64,000 nt of DNA from Marthasterias glacialis. Taxonomy: Eukaryota > Echinodermata > Asteroidea > Forcipulatida > Asteriidae. A model generated the notes under the pieces. The model saw nothing but the letters and a program-made list of their open reading frames with translations, was not told the DNA's origin and made no database searches. Below are positions 53,626-64,000 of the stretch, in pieces (the stretch's first letter is position 1; each line of letters begins with the position of its first letter). Location: NCBI GenBank assembly GCA_911728455.2, contig OU452219.1, positions 12,738,397 through 12,802,396 of the forward strand, given 5' to 3'. Made by a program: the position numbers and the translations under genes.

Positions 53626-54559
53626 ACTCTAAGCGTTTGATTTACTTTTCCTTTTTTTTTTTTTTTTTTTCCTTTTTTTTTTTAAAGATGCTCTGAATAG
53701 TTACATTCAAACCCCTATTTCCTGACTGACTGGGCATTTTTGCCTACATGCGACCGCAATCCTTCAATATCCTCCTCTCCTATGTCACACCACACCAAAT
53801 TGTTTGGTCTTGGATAAGATTGAAATGCCTGACCCAGTGATGAGCAATTGTTGTTACTTGAGCCTACTGGCCCCAATTCATCTGAATCCTTCATGAGAAA
53901 GATTTGGGACTATAAAAGAGAAGGATTTGGGACTGTAAGGGGTTAATATCTGTTTTCATTTTAAAGTGTTAAGATGTTAATAAGTATCTCTTTTTAATTT
54001 GGCACAAATGCATATCCAGCAGATATGCTAATTTGGAGATTCTGAATCTATTTTGTTTGTACAAAAATCACATATCAAATTATTTCCTGAAGTGAAATTT
54101 CAGTTGTTATCATCTAGAGAAAGCAGCTTACTTCTGACATAAAAAGAAATAATAATTCCGGTTATAAACTTTCAGGAAATCCTTTCCATTGAAAGAGGAT
54201 ATATAATGTGAATTACTTAAATCAGAACTGTTTACACCACGGGCACCAGTTCAATCAAGTTCACTTACAACTTGCTTGACATTGTCACAAATGTATAGTC
54301 TATGCATTCCTACTGTGCATAAATGCGTAGTGCAGTATGTATAGTCTATGCATATTTTTTCATCAGATGAAAATACGTGAGACATATTAAAAATCCTTCC
54401 ACATTTTTTTTCTCTCCCAATTTGTGTTTTCTGTTGGTTTTGTATTTGTCTACATAAGTCACATAATTGGTGCTACTTTTTGAAAAGGAACTTCTCAAGT
54501 TGCGGATCAAATTCCCAAATGGCCATCCCTTATAATAACAATAGGCATTTATTAGGCGC

Positions 54560-54690
54560 TTTTAAAATTCGTATTAAGAATGCTTTATGTTATTCTACTT
54601 TTAAAATATCTTTCCAACCATATTCGTTTCATAACAAGCGCTTTTTATAGCCCAAAAGCGCCCAATTTGAAGGCAACATGCCCATATAAT
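54560..54690 (-). repeat. Partial copy of TTAA MITE 2
   Basis: In complement it reads 'gttgccttcaaattgggcgc', 'aaagcgcttgttatgaaacg' and 'atatggttggaaagata', matching 37520-37600. The second half is missing. Confidence 0.65.
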
Positions 54691-55327
54691 AGCGTAAGCT
54701 GTGGACTTCTTCAAGAAGACTTGCAAGTACTTATAAGTTTTATTATGATGTACAGTCTACCCTAGATGTAAGGACTATCTGTATTTTTCAACTCGTGGCT
54801 GTGATTTTATTTTTTAGATAAATTGTGATTACATGTGTGAGTGCATTGACAACACAAACGAAGAGAAACTGTATACCCTTGTGTTGCACATTGTGGTCAA
54901 ATCATACTGAAGTTTTGTTGAGTAACATGTTATTTTTTTTTGTAGATTTATCATTCTTTTATTCAGCTATGCAAAATCAAAACCTTCACAAAAAGAGGAC
55001 CAAAGAGTGAAGGTCTTGTGTAACAGAAAAGGAAATTAATTTCAATTAAACGGCATGTTTAGTTCTGTAGATTTAACCTTTAAAATTGTACATACACTAT
55101 ATATATATACTTGCCAATCATCTTTTGAATGAGTTTCAAGAAAAACATTGTATTACGTCTAGTATTAAACATACAATGGTCACCTTTTTTAGTGAGACTT
55201 TGGGGTTCAAATACAGGAAAGATTAACATTTTTTTGACAAATAGTACTTGTCAGTTCTCACTCGGAGGGCTAGAATTTTATTTTTTGAATTTTCTGGTTG
55301 TAGGTATGTTTGAGTGCTGCCCAAACA

Positions 55328-55502
55328 GGGCCTAGTTTCATAGAGCTACTTGAATAGACAATGGTGCAAAAACCAGCAGGATACCAGTTGCAAACGGTAC
55401 ATAAAATATGGTAGTATGGGTTTTAACCTTTTTCTGGTGAGCACAATTGTTTTGTATTCAGCAATTTTTTTGTGTTTAAGCAGCTCTATGAAATTCGGCC
55501 CA
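55328..55502. mobile_element. 'gggcccag' palindromic MITE
   Basis: From gggcctagtttcatagagct to aagcagctctatgaaattcg, with the ggataccagttgc and accttttt.ctgg core. Confidence 0.75.
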
Positions 55503-56748
55503 TCTGGTCGTGGGAGGGGGGAAAACAAGTTCAGGCTCTGGAATGACTACTTGTACTCTAAATAAAAAAAAAAGGCACTAAACAACGAATGATTGAAATT
55601 GTAATTGAAGCTTTAGTGTTACTGAGAACGTTGGTGAGAGTACTGTATCTAGCTGTTAACCAAAATATCTTGCTTATAGTTTACCAACTACAGTGCCGTG
55701 TTATTTACTTTGTTCCATCTGGTGGCCAGCTAACGTGCTTAGTAACATTTGTTGCCTAACAGCTTTATGAAATGAGCCTTTTGCGAGTGGTCACATTGAT
55801 GAACACTCAAATTGGATTCCCAGACTAAAGACAGCTTGGGGCACACTTGTGTAGCAACCTCCAGATGGGCATATGTACGCCAAAGCTTGCACTGAATAAG
55901 GACATAGCAGCTGTCTCTAGTCTGAGGAATTGACATTGAAGTGGTTATAGTGACTGGATGTAAGTCATTGTACCAAACATCATTCAAATCTAACTCGCAA
56001 ATGACTTATTGTTAAATCTTTGAAAAAACGAAACACTTTTGATTGAAAGAGGGTGCTAATCTAAATACTAAATTAAAACTTCCTGCCAACAATTGCTTCA
56101 ATGTGACTCCCTCATATCAGCTTATCTAATCTGCCAAACGTGGTACCACTCTGGGTTTAAACTTGCTGTGCCTTGTATATACTGTAACTGTTACCAATAA
56201 TGTTTTAAACCGAATTATAGAGTTGATTGGATACAGTCAGCCCTTAAGTATTTGATTGTTTTTTTATGCTGTTGTAATTATGCAAGAAATGCCAATAATT
56301 GAACCTCAGCATGTATATGTTGTGTCATTATACTGTAATGGAAATGGACATGTTACTCCATACTGTAAAGTGGACATGTTACTCAGTACTGTAAAGTGTA
56401 CTATAGACTGTAAGAAGGGGTGGGCTGTGTGAATTAAGCGTCTTTGGCTTCAGTTGTTGTCTTCAATGGCTTAATCAAGGTATATGTAAATTTTGTAGAG
56501 ATGTCGCCGTAGCCAAAGCCACTATTGCACGCACTGATAGACCTTATGCGTGTGACGTTACTATGAGCATTTAGTACAGGAAAGGGCGCCCTCAACCTGA
56601 GGTCAAAACAGCTACAACGCACATTTGATGCTGTGTTTTGACCTCAAAGATGGCGGCGAATGTATGGTCTATTTGTACTATGGTTAAACTGTTGGAAAGT
56701 TTCGTTGGTAATGTATAATGTATGTCTCACTCGTATTAATGATAAAGG

Positions 56749-57002
56749 TATAGACCAATCCATTTAGGCCATTTCCTGCATCACTGTTTATCGGCATTAC
56801 TGGGACGCATTTACGCTCGCATAGGTGTAGCGTGCAGGCCGCAACACGCGTCACGCTGGCAATTTGAATCATTACAGGTCAACATCATTGGTCGGAGACT
56901 CCTGTAATGCCTACAAAAATAAAAGAATGTTGGGTGTACTTGCGTCCCAGTATTAGGCAGAAAACACTGGTACAAATCAACACAATGCATCGGTCTATAT
57001 AC
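56749..57002. mobile_element. Foldback element with 'tatagacc' ends
   Basis: The left arm (tatagaccaatccattta .. tactgggacgca) and right arm (tgcgtcccagtatta .. cggtctatata) pair over about 70 bases, with a central ~100-bp G/C-richer loop. Confidence 0.7.
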
Positions 57003-57185
57003 AAACTAGGCCTACACCTTCACTGTCCGTACTTATCGTGTGGGTTTTAAGTTCGTGTCACACTGCTTCTTCTTGTTGGCTGTCTGGTGGGTAATGTTTG
57101 TAACCCAAAGAGAATGAACCTGACACTGGTTCGGAAAAAAAAAGAGAGAAGACCACTTCTGCTTACATCACAGACATGAACCAAT

Positions 57186-57467
57186 TCTATAAAAGCTGTT
57201 AAACAGACAACTTGCTAAGCAAGCAGAATATAGTAAGCAAATAAATGGTTCTCAGGCCTGTTTTCATTCGCTGTTAAAAGGGCAGGGCAGTTTTTTTTCT
57301 TGTAAAGGGCACCATTGTGAGGGAAATTAGAATGTATACTGGGACATTTCCAAGGCAATTACCAGGGGCATGGAGGCCATTGCCTGTTTGAAGTATCAGG
57401 TTAGAGTCGAACCTAAACTTGATTGCTATATTTTCTTCTTAACAGCTTTATGTTATTGGGCCCAGCT
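57186..57467. repeat. 'gggcccag' palindrome split by a P2 repeat
   Basis: The outer parts (57186-57253 and 57436-57467, attctataaaagctgttaa .. aacagctttatgttattggg) belong to the palindrome family. 57256-57408 is P2 sequence. Confidence 0.6.
57256..57408 (+). mobile_element. P2 repeat copy
   Basis: Shares 'aaagggcagggcagtttt', 'cttgtaaagggcacc' and 'tactgggacatttccaaggc' with 45783-45958. It ends at 'agtatcagg'. Confidence 0.65.
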
Positions 57468-58583
57468 GTATGAAACGGTGTAGCAATAGGATTGTCTCAA
57501 AAAGAGGCAGTGAAAAGGTTCCAGTAATATCTGTACATACTGTGTGCAAATCGTCAGGTGGAGTAACCATTTCTGGTTATGTCAGAGTGGCTATATACTA
57601 ATGTAAATGTGAAAGTTTCTTGCATATCTTTTGTATTCATAAGACATCTGTGTACTACTAATAAAAATATATATTTTTACATAAAATTAAATATTAATTG
57701 TTTTGAAATACTTAAATGAAACCTTATGCACTACAAAACTGGTTAAATGTGAGGAAAATACTTGCACTACTTAGTGATAATTTCTTGCAAATTCATTAAT
57801 GTACATGCTGGACTTTCTTTTTTGTAAAATGGAAGTTTATGTTCAAAATCCGCTTTGATCATTACAGTACATTGCAGTGCAGTTTATTTTATGTTGATAT
57901 ATTATTAAATGCAACAAGAGCAATTTTTCCAAAGAATTTAAGTACTTTTAATTTCCAGAATCATCAATTTCCATCCCCGTTGGCCTAAGATTCCTCTTAT
58001 GGAAAGCTTGTAGATGCCACTTTCAAGAAATACAACTACAGAAAAGCTTGCCCAAAATCATGTGGTGTAGCAACTGCCTCTATAAGTCTGAGGAATTAAA
58101 ACTTAAGCAGTATATTGAAAGGGATTTCATCAGGCAGTACAGATTCAACAAAATTGCATAAAAATGTCGGTATTTTATACGATATACAGTTCTATTGACT
58201 TAAACTTTAAAAGCTTACACATTTTCACTGAAAATTACCATTAAATAGTTACACCCAGTCTAAATCCAATAAGTATTTAATTTTACTTAAACCTTGAATG
58301 GATTTTATGAATAGAGTTAAACTGTCCCATTTAACAATTCAGCCATTTTTTATCGTACTCATTGATTATGTAGATTGCTTAATTTGTAAATAAATCGCTT
58401 TATCAGAAAAAAAACTAATGTTTGTTCGTGTCGTTAGTCATTTCCTAGAGTTTATCTCAGTCCCTTTGTCTCCTATATAGCCAACTTTATAAAGTAGGAC
58501 GTGAAAAAGTTGCATTGCACAAAACAGAATTTGAATATTGATAAACCACAAGGGAAGCTGACTGGGTAAATTTTAATTTAATT

Positions 58584-58685
58584 TTGGGTCGAACAAAGAA
58601 AAAATGACTAGAATGGAATGTGAACCTGCGACCAGCTCTGGCTTAACTTGCCGATGCTCTCCCAACTGAGCTATCAAGCTTTTTG
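58584..58685 (-). mobile_element. tRNA-derived SINE 'C', minus-strand copy
   Basis: On the minus strand a clear A-box (tagctcagttgggagagc), 'gtcgcaggttcacattcc' (degenerate B-box), 'ctagtcatttttt' and ctttgttcgac. The tRNA part is better preserved than in the copy at 51055. Confidence 0.75.
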
Positions 58686-58829
58686 TAATTTGAATAGGGA
58701 ACATTTCCAAAATACAGGCAATAAAACAACAGATTATTTTTTTGATGAAAACAAAAAATCATTCCCCGACTCCGATTTTTCTGTTACATCCATAGACTTG
58801 GTAAAAATCACACACAATAATAAGAAATG

Positions 58830-59203
58830 TCGCCACCTAGAGTTCAGATTTGCCTAGGCACACACAGGTGTGTAGCGCTGCGGTTTATGGTACACACAAA
58901 GACAATGCACAATGCATGCAATGCAAGCATGTTTGCCCAACGCACGCAGTGGAGTTGTTTAAAATGTGCACAATCTAATACACTCTGCGCAGCAAGCAAA
59001 AAAACTTCAGTGGCTCTCCCATTCCCTTCCATGCAAATCGCGCAATTTGACAACTATCTGTCTGTCAGCTGTGTGTGGCGAAGATGGACGCTGTGTGAGT
59101 CGGGAGTTGTAGCTCATGATTTTGCTCCACCCGCCTCTGGGAACTAGAATTAACGGAATTGTTTATTGTGAATCTGGAAGTGTACTGGAACAGACTCTTC
59201 AAT
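58830..59203 (+). promoter_or_regulatory. Candidate promoter and 5' leader of gene C
   Basis: The stretch is richer in CpG and G/C than its surroundings. An octamer motif atgcaaat (59031-59038) and E-box-like cagctg sites precede the exon at 59204. No TATA box is clear. Confidence 0.35.
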
Positions 59204-59279
59204 ATGTGGCAATTAAGGAGTATGAGTGGACTAAAATATAGGATTTTCCCTAACACCCTTTTCGTCACTCTTGTGATAG
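59204..59279 (+). CDS. Candidate first coding exon of gene C (possible signal peptide)
   Basis: The ATG is in an aatATGT context. The 25-codon frame reads MWQLRSMSGLKYRIFPNTLFVTLVI and ends at a good GTGAGT donor (59280) in phase 1. A basic start, a hydrophobic run and a phase 1 intron right after it are typical of secreted or membrane protein first exons. The rest of the gene is not identified, so a chance open frame remains possible. Confidence 0.35.
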
Positions 59280-61337
59280 GTGAGTGTAGCATAAATTGCC
59301 GTAGACCTAACGTTAGTTCAATGTGTGACCGCAGTGGAAATGCTGTCTGTCAGGACATGGTCGAGCCGTTACTCGTCAGTAATGAGTAACTTAAGACAGT
59401 AATCTTGCTGTTTAGTGTTACTGTTAGTGTTAAAGTGTTAGTGCTGGTGTTATCGTTATCTTCTTCCTTTATGCTGTTAATCAAATTATGAAAGTACCAA
59501 CAAGTCTAACATTTTTTTTTTAATTAAATCGGTCCACACAAAATAAAACGCTGAAGTTGGCCTACTTTCCTTGCTCAGCAGTTAAATGCATCTTAATGCT
59601 GATGTTTATTTCAACATTCCTACATACCATATAAGTAAACACTGTTTTCACTGAATTCATTACTGAAGCCGGTTGCCATATTAAAACTTTGTAAAATACC
59701 TGAATTTCTATTATCAAAGTTAGGCCCACTTAATATCTCATTTTATGTTACCGGCATTGTAAACAAAAAAGTAACTGATCCGAATTTTATGCTATTATTA
59801 TATTTCACTGTAAGGCAATTTCGGTCTTTGTTTCCCTCTAAAAAAAATCCTTGAGAACCACAAATCAGAAAAAAAGGTTATACTATCCATTTAAATGTAG
59901 GAACAATTTTTTAATAGTAACAAAAAAAAGAAGAATATTGTTATTTTTTTTAGGATTAAAACAAAAATTGAAAAAGGCAACTTATGATTTGATCGCGGAA
60001 CGTTGCTTGTGAGAGGCAGTAGTGTAGACCGCCCGGCTAAAAGGATGTGGTAAAAATATCCCGTAATTTAATACCTTATAAATATTGGCTAGTCGTGTAT
60101 GCATCATGAAGACAAGGAGGGCACTATATGATCTGCTGGTGAAATATCGTTTCGCAAAATATGCACTGTCTTTTTTTTATTCGATTAGTTTGTTTTCATT
60201 CACAAAATACAAATAAATAATATTACTGAAATCAAATTATGATCAGTCTAGGTTTCCATTGGACATTTCTCTAGAATAGAAATAAGAGTAAAAGGGTACT
60301 GAGCCACCAGCGTGCAGCCTCAGCCGCAAATAGTTCTAGGATCTTTTGAACACTCTTGTTTCAAATTTTGGGTAAGATGCCACTATTCGACTTCCACTTT
60401 TAACTCATTATGACCAAAAGTATTTACCTTGTTCAGGTAGGCGTAAGTAATATCACAAACCTGTAGGCCTACATACTGGTGGAAAGGCATGGCAGTCGGA
60501 TGGCATAATTTATTCAAAATTTGACAACCTGTGTTTTCTATCATTTATTCTTTAGAGCAATACTCACTGTTTTCTAAACAACAACTTTGCATACTATTTC
60601 CAGATTGTGGCCAATACCCAGATTTCCATATATGCTTAAATTGTTTGCCATTTTCTAAACTCAAATGCTTCGCATTATTTATGAGGAAAGTGAATACATC
60701 CGAGTTTGATATAATGTATGTATTTGCTCTATAATGCCAATTGCCAAAATCCAGGCACTATCGAAAATAGTCAAAACAGGGTTTATTTCTCATCAAATAC
60801 AAGTAGATGAGAAAAAAAACCTATTAATTAGTGTAAGTATTGTACAACATATAAATAGAACGGTCCAGACATAACATCACATTGAGATCATGGCTGTTGT
60901 TTCAGTTGTCTCCACTTTTATTTTAATGCCATTTCACTAATATTTCAAAAAAGTGCCTGATTTTAGTATGGGGACGTGTCACAAATAAATTTATGGATTT
61001 TTTTCTCTTTGAAAGTCTTGATCAGAAAAAAAGAAAGGACAACAAATTACTACACACAAGTGACAAACTATTAAAACTGCTCACTGGCCATACAGATGAC
61101 CTTTGGAATTACAATCTGTCAAAGTTCTCATCAAAATCCACTTTTGATAACCAACTGGCTGTAAATTGATGGCAGGCTTGATGTTTTTTTCTTCAAAGGG
61201 CATGGCTGTTTTACTTGGTAACTCAGGCATGCAAATATTTCAGCGGCTCAACCGATTTCCTTGTTTTTTTTTTTTTTTTTTAAATACCATATTGCCATAC
61301 AAAAGCTTAACAACAGTGTAGAAAGTTGTGTGTGCTG

Positions 61338-61445
61338 GTTAAAAATTTAGAATTTCTATTGGGCATTTCAAAGGGCACCAAGGCAATGATCGGAGGCAGG
61401 GAGGAAGTTGGCTTTGTTGCCTTCATGAAGTACCAGGCACATTTT
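61338..61445 (+). repeat. P2 repeat, partial
   Basis: 'tctattgggcatttcaaagggcacc', 'aaggcaatgat' and 'tgaagtaccaggc' match the 3' half of P2. Confidence 0.6.
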
Positions 61446-61887
61446 TGGATTAGTAGGGGTATGTACATGTACATGTAGATCCAAGAGACACAAAGTCTGT
61501 TTTGATTGCCCTGTCTTGTTACATGCAATGCTTTTAATATTTTAAAAGCAATTTAACATCAGAATGTTTTTCTTCTGATTTTTAAAGATTTTGTCACATT
61601 AGACATGTCATGAATTAAATCAACTGGTTAAATTTCTCTTTTTATTTTGACTTCAAACCTTAAGCAGAGCTCGAATTTGGGGAAACATTTGCATGTTAAC
61701 AGGTCATCTGGCGCCAATCGGTTTTGAGGGAGAACGCTGTCGAGTGAAGTAATAATAAAATCATATATTCAAATTTGAGGAAAAGTCCAAAGATGGAGAA
61801 GTCCAGTGTAAACAGTTTCCTCGCAGTTACTTGAAAAAAAAAGAAAAACTTAACTGACTCTTCAATTATTTGGTCCATCAAGTTAAC

Positions 61888-62065
61888 TGGCCTGATACTT
61901 CAAGGGGGCAACGGAGGCAATTGCCTCCATTGCCCCATGTCATTTCCTTGGTGCTCTTGAGATGTTCCAATAGAAATTTACAATTTCCTCATAGAGGTGC
62001 CCTTTACCTTAGAGAAAATGGCTTGGTGGCCTTGCCCTCTCAAGAACGAAGCAATCAGGCCCGAG
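61888..62065 (-). mobile_element. P2 repeat, full minus-strand copy
   Basis: In complement it runs from 'cgggcctgattgcttcgttc' through 'gagagggcaaggcc' and 'gtaaagggcacctctatgag' to 'cttgaagtatcagg'. It is about 175 bp. Confidence 0.7.
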
Positions 62066-62286
62066 TTAATTTCACTTGACTGGACAATTCTTTTTGCGAT
62101 AACCTAAAATATTTTTTTTTCTTTTTTCTTGCTAAATGTTTTAAAGGAAAAATTTTGGAATTGAACAGCTCAAGTACACACTTAATGTCATGTTTAGTAA
62201 GTCTTCAGAAGTATTTTGGAAAAACACTAGACTGCTGGACTTGTTCAGTTTGGGGTTACTGGCCCAGTGCTTCAATAACTAGACTC

Positions 62287-62507
62287 TAAGGGCCATGTCA
62301 CACGGGGCAATTTTTACTGGCAACTTGGAGGCAATCAACTGCACCGCATGCAGAAGAAACACTTTGGGAGCACAGGGGTTATTTTTCTAACAATGTCTTA
62401 CAATCCTCAAGAAAATTAGGTGAACATTCAAATGTAAATGCCTTTTCTTCTTGGAGATTGCCTGGAACTGGTTGCCTGTAAATTGCCTCGTGTGACATGG
62501 CCCTTAC
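62287..62507. mobile_element. TIR element with 'gggccatgtcacacg' ends
   Basis: Ends taagggccatgtcacacg and cgtgtgacatggccctta are perfect 18-bp inverted repeats, followed by gcaattt.tac/gtaaattgc pairing. The interior is ~170 bp without a frame. Confidence 0.85.
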
Positions 62508-64000
62508 TGTCCAGTGGGTATTCTGAAGAATCTGAGCCCTAAATAGCATCGAAGTGGGAGCATCATGGATGAAACATTAAAATTGAAGTAAAACATAAAT
62601 TTACTCCTTCATATCTTGTTGTCCCTTTAAATCAAAAAGTATTTTGTTGCCATGGAACCTCTCTTGTACATTATGCAGAACAACCTAAACGGCTCAAGTA
62701 GACTACTAACCTGTTATTTTATTGGACCATTTTGTTACTTGCAAGACCCCCCCCTCTTTTTATTATTAAAGAAATCTTGATATTTTTAACGTTTTTCTCT
62801 GAATATACAATCCTTTCTTATGAAAGCTGTACATTCTTCTCTTTAAAATATTTATTAATATTGTTACATCTTCTCTTTTGATATTACATGGGATTTCAAG
62901 TAATCTCTGTTGAGTACCTAAAACAGATATTATGGTGTGTGTGTTTTTTTTTATGAGTATTAAAAACGTAATGATTTCTCATGTCCATGATAAATTTGTA
63001 TGACGTTTGACTGAAACTCAAGTGCTCTGCCACTGGTAGTGAAACAAACAAAAACGACCTTTGTGTCATATTCCTGATGAGAATACAATCCTCTTAAAAG
63101 CAGATTCCAGTCTATTCCTTTTAAGGGCAGACTGCAATATCTCGTGAGTCATACTAGACTTCACTTAGCCCTGTGCCGGTTTTTGTTCTCCTGCTTGCTT
63201 AGTATGTCAATGCCCTCATTGGCTGGCTGTCTGAACAATGCCGACCCCCAATTGCTTGCAGTGGGTTGCTGTGTTTGTCTTTGCTGCTTTACACTGTTAA
63301 ACTGTGGTGAATGCATCCATTTTGCTGGTGAACAGTTATTTTCATTTCGGGTTGAAAAGACCTGTGGTTGGTGGCATTTGTGGGGAGCGCGGTGTACTGT
63401 GAGAGACTCAATAGAATGGATGGGTGGCAGGATTTGTCATGAAAATAAGAAATGTACTGGAGCTCGTATTTTTTCTTAAAGACTATTTTTGTTAGGAGGA
63501 GGTTAAATGATAAAGTATTAAAGGTTTGGGTAAATTTTATCTGTAAGCTTATTTTAGTGATACCTGAACCATCTTGTCTTGTTTGAAATACATATATATT
63601 CCATTGTAATAAGAGGGAAATACTAACATGTTGTGCAAGTACACGCATAATTTTCATACAGCTGTGTTTACTGACAAATGTAACTATGTAAAATTTGTTT
63701 ATACTGTGCGTGATGAGTACCTCTCTCTTATCTGTATCAAGAAAAGTGGGTCATGAATCTTAACACCCAGTCCCTGAAGATTTACAATTCATTATGTCCT
63801 GCACAAATCAATGTTTGCAAGTTTTCCTTTGATCAAACTATCGCCTAGCCAGGCAGTGGAATTCAAATCACCACGGAGATCACTCACTGTGACTCGTGAC
63901 AAAATAATTTTCTTCAGTTTGCAGGTGTTCCAAGTGTCTTTGAGGTTGTCAAACTCAGTCTTTTCAAAATTCAATCTCAGTTTTAAGTAGACCATAGAGT

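Larger units (their letters stand above)
52615..58583 (+). other. 3' UTR and/or spacer after gene B
   Basis: AATAAA lies at 52631, only 17 bases after the stop, and others follow far downstream (near 57660 and 58388), so the 3' end of the transcript is not determined. The DNA is AT-rich with interspersed repeats and without coding exons. Confidence 0.5.
59280..64000. other. Intron or spacer with repeats
   Basis: No further exon is secure. A weak candidate at 60604-60689 is described in the findings. The rest is AT-rich with P2 copies (61338-61445, 61888-62065) and one MITE (62287-62507). Confidence 0.4.

Noticed and set aside
63144-63479. 111-codon plus-strand frame with many Cys
   Set aside because: It has no domain pattern or splice context, and its length is within chance for AT-moderate DNA.

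Overview
This is a window of animal nuclear DNA: intron-rich genes, AT-rich spacers and a very high load of short palindromic repeats. The repeat families (TTAA-bounded hairpin elements, 'gggcccagtttcat' palindromes, tRNA-derived SINEs) and an RTE-type retrotransposon resemble echinoderm genomes. A sea star is my best guess, from memory of repeat style and not from a database match.

Layout. Positions 1-5012 hold a foldback element with two ~500-bp inverted arms. Inside it is a 51-bp minisatellite, and inside the minisatellite sits a frameshifted RTE-type LINE (603-3591, minus) with an apparent 11-bp target-site duplication. From 5711 to 11720 (plus) lies gene A: six exons join in frame into nine leucine-rich repeats followed by a divergent TIR/SEFIR-like domain, with no membrane segment between them. 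Its 5' end is not resolved. 11870-17150 is a repeat-filled spacer with no convincing coding exon.

From a possible non-coding first exon near 17349 to the stop codon at 52612-52614 (plus) lies gene B, about 35 kb. Ten coding exons give exactly 558 codons plus a stop. The product is a type II single-pass membrane protein with a long cytoplasmic tail (polyQ, PPSY, NPIY), a transmembrane helix near residues 223-246, a coiled-coil stalk, eight Gly-X-Y triplets and a six-cysteine C-terminal domain. This architecture is like class A scavenger receptors or membrane collagens. The stalk exons are 28, 42, 14 and 28 codons long, all multiples of two heptads. From 52615 to about 58800 is 3' UTR or spacer. 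Around 59030-59279 there is a CpG-richer stretch with an octamer motif, and a short exon that could encode a signal peptide, so a third gene (C) may begin there and run out of the window.

Both supported genes look like innate-immune or surface-recognition proteins, but nothing in the sequence shows that they act together. The main structural theme is layered insertion: LINE in minisatellite in foldback; a small mobile repeat in a SINE and in a palindromic repeat; a TTAA hairpin element inside another palindrome. Two Penelope-like fragments carry a hammerhead-like fold with compensating stem changes.
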